A DNA stretch of 22,764 nucleotides from contig FLMG01000375.1 in assembly GCA_900088475.1 (NCBI GenBank), positions 864-23,627 on the forward strand, written 5' to 3'. Below are positions 9,598 through 18,456 of this stretch, piece after piece. Numbering within the stretch: position 1 is the first letter of the stretch; each line of letters opens with the position of its first letter. The notes under the pieces are model-generated. The model did no database searches and was not told the origin of the DNA. It saw only the letters and a list, made by a program, of their open reading frames with translations. The stretch comes from Hyphochytrium catenoides. Its lineage: Eukaryota; Sar; Hyphochytriomycetes; Hyphochytriales; Hyphochytriaceae. The position numbers and the translations under genes are program-made.

Positions 9598-11790
9598 CTA
9601 TGCAGCGTTCGCAACCTCACAGAGTATGGCTAGACGATTGCTTGCATCGGAGTCAGAGCCATCATCGCCCGCACCCTCCGCTTTCTTTCCTGCTGCTTGT
9701 TGTCCTTCAGTGTTACCGCGGCCGTTCTCTCCACTCCTTTCTCGCCCTTCTCCTCCTCTCAGATTGGCGCCGTGGCTCTTGCAGACACCTCTGCTCTGTA
9801 CTGACCGCGTACAGCCAGGGACCTTGCATCTCTTTCCTCCTCCATGGCTTATGCACGCGCCTCCGCTTCTTGCACTCCTTGTGCATCCAGGGGATAGACA
9901 GAGCTTCCCCCCGCCATGTGTTCTACAGAGGCCCCCACTTTGAGCTGAGGAAGAGCAAAGAGGAACAGTGCAGCGGCTTCCTCCTCCATGGGCCCGACAG
10001 AGTGCTCGGCTCTGCGCTGAGGAGGTGCAGCCTGGGACTGAGCAGTTTCGATTGCCTCCGTGTGACTTACAGATGCCTTTGCTTCTTGCCACGTTGGTGC
10101 ACTTGGGCACGCGGCACTTGGTGGTTCCCTTAGATCCCGTAGATGAAGACAGAGCTGGCGGAGAAGGGAGAGCAGTAGGGAGGAAGGGAGATGAAGGTTG
10201 ACCAGTTGATGGGAGAGGGCGCTTCTTCTTTCCTTTCACTCGCCCTGCATTATTGTCTGTTGCCAGCGAGGAGCCTTGCACTTTCTTATGGAGTGAGACT
10301 GACGAGAGCGCAGGAGAGTCCTTGAGTACGGCATTGCTAGGGATTTCTAACCTAAAGGGAGCAGGCGAAAGCGGTGGCAAAAAGCTGGTAGCGCTCTGGA
10401 AGCCACAACTGCCAGGAGCTGGAGCAGCAAATGGAGGAAGATTGCTACTACGTGAGAGAAACAACGAGGGCGGACCTCCTGCCTGGAAATGGCCCTGTGC
10501 TAGATCCTCCGCAGGTCTTGGTGTTGGCTGGTTATTGACAGCTGGAGAGTGGGAAGAAGAGGTGCCTGAAAGGGTAGAGAGAGAAAGCGGTGGAAGAGGA
10601 CTAACTCTTGCCGGAGCGAGGGAGGAAGTGACGAGAAATGAGCCTACGCCTGTCCCCGCCATGCTCTCCCCTAAACCTTGGAGCGCAGAGAACGATGAAG
10701 GAGAGAAGCTGGGAAGTGCTGCTGATGGCTCCTGTTCCTCCTCCTCCATTGCCCTTGACTTCTCCACCGCCAGTCCTGGTGTTGAGGATAGTGCAGGAGG
10801 TGCTGAAAGCTTTCTTGTGGCTGCCAAAGAAGCGGACGATAGGCTTCCTCCTCCTCCTGTGCCCTCAGTGCTGTGGGCCCTACATCTGCCTAAACTCTGC
10901 GCTACATTTCCGCATGCCTTTTCTACGCAGAGCTTTCCGCCTCCATGGGCCCGGCAACGTCCGCCGCTAACTACTGAGGAAGAGCAGCCCTGCTCGCGAC
11001 AGATCTGGCCCCCTCCATGTGTCCGACAGAGGCCCCTGGACTGAGCGGAGCGCTGACATCCTGTCATTTTACAACGGCTCCCACCCCCGTGTGAACGACA
11101 GAGGCCGCGCGACTGCGCAATGTTGGAACAAAGAGGAGCCGAGCACTTCTTCCCTCCGCCGTGTGCTGTACAGAGACGCCGAGAACGAGCCATTGAGGTG
11201 CAGGAAGCCACATGGCAACGACGGCCGAGGGCATTGCCCGAATTCGGGCTCTGCAATGGCTGCAGGGAGAAAACGATGGAGCTAGATGACGTCAAGTCCG
11301 TTCCTGGGTCAGGGCCAACAGGAGAGGAAGTGCTTGGAGCAGGTAATGGAGAGAGAGACGGGAACGCAGAAGATGGGTCTTCCTTTTTCACGTAAAGAGA
11401 GCCCGAGGTGCGGATGAGATCTGAGAGCTCAGGAAGCTTCTGCTGCTGCGCAGCTGGCGCAGGGAGAGAAGCCGAACATCGCGACTCGAAGAGGTTTCTC
11501 CCCGAAAGAAGAGTAGAAGGACTCCCGGTCTCTCTTTCACCTTTTCTACCAAATTTCTCTTCTCTCTTCTGTTCTCCACCTGATCTGCTAGGAGACGGCG
11601 GAGGCTCTTCCCTTGGAGAGAGGATGGCAGACAGAGACTGTCTATGGCTTTGACTTGTTTCATGGTCAATCCGAGGAGAAATGACGGACACCACCGCAGC
11701 AAATCTCTGGCTTAGATCTGAAGAATTTCTCCCCAGCGTGTCAGGCGTAAGGATAGCCGGCTCCCAGGACGGGGCACGCGGGCGAGACAT
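9598..11790 (-). CDS. WRKY19-like tandem zinc-finger protein, single exon, 730 aa
   Basis: The protein carries ten tandem zinc-binding units of about 24 residues with the pattern C-x4-C-x9-C-x2-H-G-G-G, in two arrays of five at about residues 192-306 and 559-674. A Ser/Pro/Ala-rich linker of about 250 residues separates them and holds a basic, nuclear-signal-like patch, KGKKKRP, at about 519-525. Units of this type, with the SRGLCRTHGGG core, are common in oomycete and ochrophyte proteins annotated as WRKY19-like, although no WRKYGQK core is present here. A nuclear, nucleic-acid-binding role is inference. The start is ATG 11790; an in-frame stop lies just upstream, so no extra 5' coding exon is needed. 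The gene has no intron, unlike its intron-rich neighbours. The tail is acidic after the last unit. I cannot assign a specific function or symbol. Confidence 0.85.
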   Translation of the reverse strand: MSRPRAPSWEPAILTPDTLGRNSSDLSQRFAAVVSVISPRIDHETSQSHRQSLSAILSPREEPPPSPSRSGGEQKREEKFGRKGERETGSPSTLLSGRNLFESRCSASLPAPAAQQQKLPELSDLIRTSGSLYVKKEDPSSAFPSLSPLPAPSTSSPVGPDPGTDLTSSSSIVFSLQPLQSPNSGNALGRRCHVASCTSMARSRRLCTAHGGGKKCSAPLCSNIAQSRGLCRSHGGGSRCKMTGCQRSAQSRGLCRTHGGGQICREQGCSSSVVSGGRCRAHGGGKLCVEKACGNVAQSLGRCRAHSTEGTGGGGSLSSASLAATRKLSAPPALSSTPGLAVEKSRAMEEEEQEPSAALPSFSPSSFSALQGLGESMAGTGVGSFLVTSSLAPARVSPLPPLSLSTLSGTSSSHSPAVNNQPTPRPAEDLAQGHFQAGGPPSLFLSRSSNLPPFAAPAPGSCGFQSATSFLPPLSPAPFRLEIPSNAVLKDSPALSSVSLHKKVQGSSLATDNNAGRVKGKKKRPLPSTGQPSSPFLPTALPSPPALSSSTGSKGTTKCRVPKCTNVARSKGICKSHGGNRNCSVPGCTSSAQSRALCRAHGGGSRCTVPLCSSSAQSGGLCRTHGGGKLCLSPGCTRSARSGGACISHGGGKRCKVPGCTRSVQSRGVCKSHGANLRGGEGRERSGENGRGNTEGQQAAGKKAEGAGDDGSDSDASNRLAILCEVANAA
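9769..10116 (-). repeat. Second array of five zinc-binding units (protein repeat)
   Basis: Five consecutive units end in HGGN, HGGG, HGGG, HGGG and HGAN. They share the words AQSR, CRAHGGG and CRTHGGG with the first array, which suggests that one block was copied from the other or that the units are being homogenised. The array encodes about residues 559-674 of the zinc-finger protein. Confidence 0.85.
10873..11217 (-). repeat. First array of five zinc-binding units (protein repeat)
   Basis: Five units at about residues 192-306, each with three Cys and one His plus the HGGG spacer that joins it to the next unit. The fifth unit ends in CRAHS and lacks the glycine spacer, so it closes the array. 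Units 2 and 3 (SRGLCRSHGGG and SRGLCRTHGGG) are the closest pair. Confidence 0.85.
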
Positions 11791-12061
11791 TTCTGCTGTG
11801 TTGTCTCTTGCTTCCAATCCTGCCTACCAAGACTACTAAGGGAGAGAAGCGATGCTGCTAATCTCGACCTTTTTTGATCTCTCTCTCTCTGCGTTTCTCT
11901 TCTTTCTTTCTTATTGCGCCTTTCTATCTCTGGGAGAGAGATTCAAAGGACAGCCGCAAGAGAGAGCTCCACTTTTTGCCTGGACCTTTGGTGTCTCTTC
12001 ACATGAAGATTCTGGTTTTCTCTCTAGTCAATAGTTCGAGGACTCTTCTCTATCTTTGCTT
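11791..12061. other. Upstream region of the zinc-finger gene
   Basis: About 270 CT-rich bases lie between the start of the minus-strand zinc-finger gene and the first ATG of the possible plus-strand gene at 12062. If that small gene is real, this is a shared divergent promoter. I see no clear TATA box. Confidence 0.35.
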
Positions 12062-12718
12062 ATGACAGGAAGGCGTGTTCGGAAGGCCGTTGAAAGAAGC
12101 GTAAGCATGGGCTTTTGTCCCGTGGTTGTCGCTTCTCTCTCTTTTCCTCACTGTTTTTCTCTCTCTCTCTCTTTAGCTTCCCTTCACCTGCCGCTAATGG
12201 TAAGTGGCGAGTGGTGGATGGAGCGACGAGGAAGAGGAGCGGCGTGGGCTGCGGAAACGTCCTCAGTGAAGGAGAAGAAATGGCGGGCGCCGCTCGACGG
12301 GAGAGGTCATCTTCCCACTTTCCTCCTCCCTCTCCTCTTGTCTCTCTTCCATGAGTCCTCCGAGGTAGTTCTTTTCCTCTTTGGAGTCACCTGCTTCCTC
12401 TCGGCTCTTCTCTCACCTTCCCTGCTCTTGCTCTGTCTTCTCTCTCCTATCTCACTTCTCTCTCTTCTCTCTCGTCACCCCGTCTCTCCATCAGCCTTTT
12501 CCCTCTTCGACACGCTGCTGCAGCTTTTGCTCTTGTGCATCGTAACTCAAGGCTCTTCGCGTCAACCACCGGGACAACCTCGCCCTCACCTCATACCTTC
12601 CGTCAGGACCGAGCAGGGAAGGGAGAGAGAGAGAGAAACATTCCCTCGATAGAACTACCGTTTGTCTCTCTTTATCTCTCTCTTTCTGTCATCCTTTTCC
12701 TCTCCTCATGCCTTTCCT

Positions 12719-12761
<43 letters not shown>

Positions 12762-12922
12762 CTCTCTCTCTCTCTCCTCTCTCTCCTCTGTTTTATTTTC
12801 TCTCTCTCTCTCTGTCTCTCTCTCTTTCCTCTTTCTCTGTTTCTTTGCCTGCCTTTCCATGTGCTGACTGATGAGCCGATAGGAGGAAGATGCGCAAGAG
12901 ACACAGAAAGATTTCAAATAGT
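12062..12922 (+). CDS. Possible small multi-exon gene, unidentified
   Basis: Two exon-like pieces are visible. The first, 12062-12100, reads MTGRRVRKAVERS and ends at a good GTAAGC donor. The last, 12884-12922, follows a pyrimidine-rich tract and a TAG acceptor and reads EEDAQETQKDFK before a stop. They are in phase (0/0). Between them lie CT-rich sequence and candidate internal exons, such as an open stretch near 12186-12310 with the words NGKWRVVDG and KRSGVGCGN, but I could not join these in frame. The product is not recognised. The whole could be chance in low-complexity DNA. Confidence 0.22.
12721..12840. repeat. CT dinucleotide microsatellite
   Basis: This is a long run of CT units with short interruptions (CTTT, CCTCT, TTTTATTTT). 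It produces artificial open frames of Ser/Leu on one strand and Arg/Glu on the other, none of which should be read as genes. If the small plus-strand gene is real, the tract would lie in an intron just before its last exon. Confidence 0.95.
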
Positions 12923-12986
12923 GGCATTAGATTGGGAAGATCTTTGTGCAAACCATACACCCCATAGTTCTGTAAAGCGGTTAAAG

Positions 12987-13229
12987 CTAGAAGCATAGAG
13001 TATGAAAAGGTTCTAATTTAGGCTCTGCATACGGCTGACCTACGGATATCAACTCCGGCATAAAAAGCTTCTGGGGCGGAATAGATTTAGGGAAAACAGA
13101 ATATACAAGCCTTGGACCCGCCGTGATCACGTTTTTGATCAGTAGCTCCGCCTTCCGTGTTCGACCCGTCGGCAGCCCAGTAGGCTTAAGATAAGGGCTT
13201 CCTTCATAATCCCAATGCCTTTGTGACAT
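12987..13229 (-). other. Unidentified 80-codon open frame
   Basis: It begins with an ATG and reads MSQRHWDYEG at the start and VYSVFPKSIPPQKLF in the middle. The composition is ordinary, not low-complexity, which is why it is listed. There is no recognisable domain and no clear upstream or downstream exon. It may be a fragment of a former gene or chance. Confidence 0.15.
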
Positions 13230-13644
13230 GCCAACCTCCTAATGCTGTGGTCGACGCGAGGGGTGAAGCAGACTATACTGCTCGCTGACACGAGGAAGGA
13301 GGGCTTGCTTAGTAGTAAAAGGCTAGAAAGGACAGGTTACTACTATTTCTAAAGTCGGTAGTAATACCTCTAACCCGCACCTGGAAAGAGAGGGGCGCGG
13401 AATTGTGTTTCTTCCTTTCTTTGTTGGCTCTTCGCAGTCACCTTTCTTCCTTCCATTGATTGTGCCCAATGGTAGTGCACAGGCAGTGGTCGAAGGGGTG
13501 ACACTTCATAACTCATAACTAACACAAGCTTGCATCCTACTCATCAGTAATAATGAGTTGTGACGCATACGATGAGAGACGTGACCTTCCGGAGACCCAG
13601 CTTCTGGTGAGTGTGATGTGACGATAAACATGGCAATGAAGGGA

Positions 13645-13670
13645 TAACCCTAACCCTAACCCTAACCCTA
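13645..13670. repeat. Interstitial telomeric repeat, four CCCTAA units
   Basis: Four perfect tandem copies of TAACCC (TTAGGG on the other strand) followed by TA lie well inside the contig, between a gene-poor stretch and the JmjC gene pair. This is the telomere unit of many eukaryotes, including several stramenopiles. Such internal tracts usually arise by repair of a double-strand break with telomerase or by fusion of old chromosome ends. Confidence 0.9.
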
Positions 13671-14154
13671 GAACTGATGGTAAGCGAGAAAGATAGTCTT
13701 GTAGTTTGTGTGGTGGTCCTTGAGACTGAACCCCACCTGTCAAGAAACAGGAGCGGGCCCTTCAATGGGATGTGGCTTTGAGTCGAAACCTAGGATACCT
13801 TCGGTGATAAACGAAAGATACACGACCCTTAATTATGCCCCTATATCAAAGATTTCCCAGTGAACTGAATAATAAGAGAACTTTTCATTCAATACTGTCT
13901 CTTTTCCTGACAGACATTCTTCCCACCCATCCAAGCTTCACCTTTACAAAAGGAAGCCCCTCTTTTGTCTTGACGTGCTCTGCCCCGCCACACATCGGAG
14001 CGATCAGAATCAGCACATCCCTCTTCTCGTTCTCTCACTCTGTCTCGCGAGCCAGAAAGAAGGTATGTTCGGGTGGATGGGCATTTCTCCTCTTGGCAAG
14101 ATAACCATCGTGGAAGGCGGGTAGGACGCAGCTGTGAGGAGGCGGCCACCAGCC

Positions 14155-14589
14155 TTAATATATAAATGTTTGTCTGTAGTTGTCTCGCTCACGATGGTGT
14201 CCCTCTGCCATGGACCTACCCGCCCCCTGCAGCCTCCACCTTCCTTGCTCGTTACAGAGAGAGCTGATAATCACTTCCTTTGCTGGTATGATCCTTTGAA
14301 CTGAATTGATGGCGAGATTGTCTGGGTTTAATGGGTATCCTGGTTGGCATACCTCTATCACTATGGCTGGGCAATTTGTTACTGCATTATTGTAATCAAA
14401 TGTAAAGGACCATGATACCTGGGTAACCCAAATGATTACCGTCTGATGTTGAAGATTGGCATCGTGTTTCAGACGCGCGTTGAGAAGTTCAAATAGAGAT
14501 TTTCTATTGCAAACGGCGATGGACCTCAGGCCGGAAGGCCAGGAAATTGCTCTTTGAACGTTCGCGCTGTCAGGCCAGAAATAGAGCAC
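14155..14589 (-). other. Unidentified open stretch, possible gene fragment
   Basis: A minus-strand stretch is open for about 144 codons with ordinary amino-acid composition. It contains VIIWVTQVSWSF followed by PAIVIEVCQPGYPLNPDNLA. It has no in-frame ATG near its start, so it would need an upstream exon or be a remnant. A second minus-strand open stretch at 14641-14823, starting with ATG and reading MRLFASMNGVQYN, lies just upstream in the coding sense and could belong to the same former gene. A GTGAGT donor-like site lies between them at about 14585-14590, but I could not build a sensible join. I do not recognise the family. Confidence 0.2.
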
Positions 14590-14979
14590 TCACCAGTTTT
14601 TGCCTTGGCCTGAATCATGTTCGTTATCGTGATCATTGCTTTAATCACCACAGATAGTAGGTACTACGAATCCTTGTCTTCGGGAAGACTCATAGGCCGT
14701 GTAGTACCTAGTGAATTCAGGCGTATTCACATCGCTTGTTCCTAGCTTCGTCGCATGCTGATTCCTATAACATGTTCTGATAAGGTTGTACTGTACTCCA
14801 TTCATCGATGCAAAGAGGCGCACGGGCTGGGAGGAAATGGTGATCGTCGTTGTGGCAGTTCTTACAAGTTAAGCCTCTTGTTGTCCTTGCAATGAAAGCT
14901 TATCTTTTTGGTTTACATTGAGAGCGCTTAGTCGAGCTACTCCTCCTACTGCTCGAAATGATTTGCCCATGACTCGGAG

Positions 14980-17900
14980 ATGGATCTGAAATTACGGAAC
15001 AGGAGGAAGGAGACGGAAGAAGAGGAGGGAAGGCCTCCGTGTCCCTTTCTTTCCTTACAGCGGCCAGGGTCGCATATATCGGTCCAAAGCGCGTTGATTG
15101 CCGTGCTGGGAATCCCTCTTCTTGGGGCCCTTATCTTCTGGATTATCCATGGCGTTAGACCAAGGTAAAAGATACTTTCGCCATTCACCCTCTGGAATTT
15201 GATGGTGGCTTAAGCATGATTTAGACTGGACACTTGGTCGGTACAGGTAGAAGGTTGGCTGCCGTAATAGGCATGCTTCACTGGAAGGCTGCTTCGTGTC
15301 TAATTTGCCGCCTTAATCGTTGCCACTTTGACTATCATGATTCACTAAATAGCCTCGTTTACCGGCCTCATTTATGTCGGCGTTGTCTTCCTATTGCCTT
15401 CAGCTTCCTAGGTGGAGGATTAGCAAGCACCAAGGGAACAGAACGATGTGGCGTTCCCGTCCTCTCGTCTTTATCTGCAGAGGACTTCTACAGACATTAT
15501 AGGGGACGGAATCCCTTTCTTCTTCTCAACGTGACGTCAAGTTGGACAAAGGAAGAGAGGGAATCGTTTGAGATAGAGAGTTTGCAGCGTTATTATGGGC
15601 ATCTGAGGGTTAAGACTGGTTTCAGTGAGGAGTTTCCTTTGGGTGCTGGCGACGCTGAGGGTCTAAGATTCGGAAACAAGCAACCGGACAGTGGAGATGA
15701 AGCCGCTCTTTCTTACTTCACCCTTCAAGAATATCTCCGTTATCTAGGTCGGTCTTCGGACTACTCATCGAATTCTGTCCATGTCTGTCTCCCTGCCGCT
15801 CCCTCTGGGCCAACCCCACCCTTCCCTTGCTTACTTTGTGACCCTCTCGCATTAATTGGCCCTCTTTCTTGTCTACATCTGTGTTCGCTTTATCCTGATC
15901 GCCAACGGTTCTCCAGGCTTGTCAGAAACAGCTCCTTTGTCTTATCGGAGGTATTTGAGCCTCACGAGTTCCCTTGTCGGACGAAGAGTTTAAGAGTTGG
16001 ATCTCTTAAGTCTTACACACCTAGAGACTGATTCAGTCCTGCTCCTCGATCACAGACAATTCGTCGCTTCTGTCATTATCGCCCGGAAACCAGCTTTACC
16101 TCTTTGACTCCGGCTCGATGATGGCCCAAGCCCCGCGTCTGAGGCGTTCTATTCACCTTCCCGCAGCTTTGAAAGCTCTAGATGAAGACGGGGATATGAA
16201 GCTGTTCTTCGCGGTGGGGGCAGAAGGGTCTGGGGTTCATTTCCATCGACACAGAGAAGGTAAGGCGCAGTATCATGGTCACTTTGCCACGACAGGTGTC
16301 TATCTGGAAAGATGGGATGACCCTCCCTTTAGTCTGTTCCGTAACTCTCTCAGAAAGAGGAGGAGTAAAGCATGCTAGGGCTTTAGCCATGCCTAATCCA
16401 GCCCCTCCGCTTATCTCTACACCTACCTTAGCCTACAACCTAGTAATACATGGCCAAAAGCGGTGGTTTCTCTATCCTCCGCACAGTCTTCCGCCCTTTG
16501 ACTTCATGAGTGAGGTGGCGCTGAGTAGCTGGCTTGAGCAGCGGCTACCTTTGGTTGAGGAAGGCCGAGTGGCAGAAACAGAAGGTGGCAAGGCGCAAAG
16601 AGGAGCAAGGAAGCATGACAGTACAGAAGCGCATCCTATCCAATGTGTGCAGCGGGAGGGAGAGCTTCTCTATGTACCAGACTGTAAGTGCATGTCTCAT
16701 GGATTCTCCAAGCAACCAGTCTGCTCCAATGTAGCGCAGTTATATTCCTTCTATGTTTGCTCTCACCGTCACATGCTTGAGAAATCACTGAAAGGCGGTA
16801 GCTTTTCCTCCTTACATCTCTGCTCCTCTTCCGTTCTTTTGCTCCGTCTTCACAATCTCCCCAACGTTGCGAGAGTGCTTCGGAAGCCAACAGCTATTCT
16901 TCGCCCTAAACCGACTTAACACCCTCTTCATGTTACTACATTCTTTATTTTATCCTCGACTTTCTAGCCTGGTACCACGCAGTACTCAACGAAAGAGAGA
17001 CAGTGGCAGTCTCTGGCCAGCGTCATGTCTCCTTTTCTCCCCTCAGCAAGGAATGGGATGAGGTTTCCTCACAGTTCAAAAATAGAGGCGAGTGGACTCC
17101 GGAGACGAGAGTTTCGGTCAGTTCAGCTTTGATTATGCCTACATTCTACCATTTTCGTTAGAGAGCTGTTTCCCACCTGAGCCCATAGTGCTGTCCTGCC
17201 TTCTTCTTGCCCTTGTCTGCGAACATTATGGCATGGTCTTTTCAGGAGATAGACTGTTCCTCGCTCCCCTACCTTCACCTTCACCAAGAAGGGCTATTTT
17301 GGGAGGATGAAGACCCCTTGATCTTTCGGTCTCTTTCTTCTAAATTTTCGTCGTCATCGACTCTCACGCGGGCGACTCATGTCCCTGCGTTTACCAGTCC
17401 TTGGAGCGCTTCCTGCGGCATGAGCCTCAGTGGGAGCAAGCGCTATTATGGCGGGCTGAAACTTACCTCGAGCTCGGTAACTTCCAGAGATGCATCAAGG
17501 TTCCTACTTCTTTCTGACACCAGCAAGATTCCCAAATATCTTCGTTCCCTGTCGACTTCACGTCTCTGTTTCGTCCTGCCTTTCTGAGATTGAGCTAGGG
17601 ACCTCCTTGTGAAAACTCACTAAGCCTTCGTGGTCACTTGATCGTTGGTTACTAATCGGTCTAGCAGTGTGTCCACTTATCCATGCTTATCTCTTCCCTA
17701 TCCATCATTTACTCTTCACATCCAGGCGACAGAGCAGCTTCTAGCACGCAACTCTTTAATAAGTGCTGCCTGGGCGCTTAGAGGTTGGTGCTTACTGGAG
17801 GAGGACGAGGTAATGGGCCGAGCAGGTAGAAGCACGCAAGCAATAGAAGGTGCTGCGGAGAGCTTCAAGAAAGCACTGGACTTACATAGCAAGAGCGAGG

Positions 17901-18076
17901 ACGCCGTCTTAGGTCTCGTTGAGCTGGAAGAGAGATACGGAGAGAGAAGGAGCAGCACTGAAGCCGCGGATAGATGGAAGAAGCTGCTGTCTCTGATACA
18001 ACTTGAGAAGAGGAATCATTGGGCTGAGTTGGCTGCCCTTCGGAAGAAGATCTTAGCGTCTGTTAGAGGAGAATAG
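14980..18076 (+). CDS. Membrane-anchored JMJD8-like JmjC protein with TPR-like C-terminus (copy A), 7 exons
   Basis: The model has exons 14980-15164, 15404-15747, 16056-16259, 16432-16683, 16968-17116, 17398-17499 and 17726-18076, about 528 aa. Residues 1-37 are short and charged, 38-58 form one transmembrane helix (ALIAVLGIPLLGALIFW), and the JmjC region follows to about 345. Its metal-binding motif is HxH (His240 and His242 in GSGVHFHRHRE) with the distal histidine in WYHAVLN (His332). LVIHGQKRWFLYPP matches the block VIYGRKRWFLYPP of JMJD8. The C-terminus is helical and TPR-like (RFLRHEPQWEQALLWRAETY). A sequon in LLNVTSSW suits an ER-lumenal domain. JMJD8 proteins are ER-lumenal and of unclear catalytic activity; lumenal topology here is inference. 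Two uncertain places: exon 2 could instead begin at 15251 (both acceptors keep phase), and exons 5-6 use weak donors (GTCAGT at 17117, GTTCCT at 17500). It converges on copy B. Confidence 0.8.
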
Positions 18077-18456
18077 CGGGCTCTTTGCTGTTCGAGGCTT
18101 GCCGGCGTCGGCTGGCGATCTGCTCCATACACTCCACTTGGACTGTGCTAGCAAGGGTGATTCAGTAGAAAGGATCTCCCAGCAAACCGTGTGGCATGCG
18201 CACTTGCTTCTCTTCTGTTCCTTACGTGGAGCTGCGTGTTACCTCTCAACAGCGGGACATCATAGACACCTGGGCTTGTGCTTTCTGTCGGTTTCCACTG
18301 GGTCTAGAAGAGCGAGATCCGAGCCTCTTCCTTACTGTCGTGAGACAATGTTGGTGACTAACTATTTGTACATATTTATTTACCAGGAGGTCTCATTTAG
18401 CCTTTGCCATCATGACGCGAAGCCTTTCTGAGTATTACTCTCTCTCTCTTCCTCTC
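18077..18456. other. Convergent intergenic region between the two JmjC genes
   Basis: These 380 bases separate the stop codons of the two tail-to-tail paralogs. I see no gene. I found no obvious long inverted repeat flanking the centre, so a recent palindromic duplication is unlikely; the copies have diverged strongly. Confidence 0.5.

Larger units (their letters stand above)
12923..14979. other. Long gene-poor stretch with telomeric repeats and unidentified open frames
   Basis: About 2 kb without a gene I can identify. It is less CT-rich than the flanks. It contains an 80-codon minus-strand open frame at 12987-13229, a telomeric tract at 13645-13670, and longer minus-strand open stretches at 14155-14589 and 14641-14823, described separately. 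It may be old inserted or rearranged DNA; its 3' end should hold the promoter of the plus-strand JmjC gene. Confidence 0.4.

Noticed and set aside
10253-11044. 263-codon plus-strand open frame
   Set aside because: It is the antisense shadow of the zinc-finger gene; the repeated Pro/Arg words mirror the HGGG units.
12056-12871. Several Ser/Leu-rich plus-strand open frames around the CT tract, some membrane-like
   Set aside because: They are produced by CT repeats, which read as Ser-Leu; not evidence for a membrane protein.
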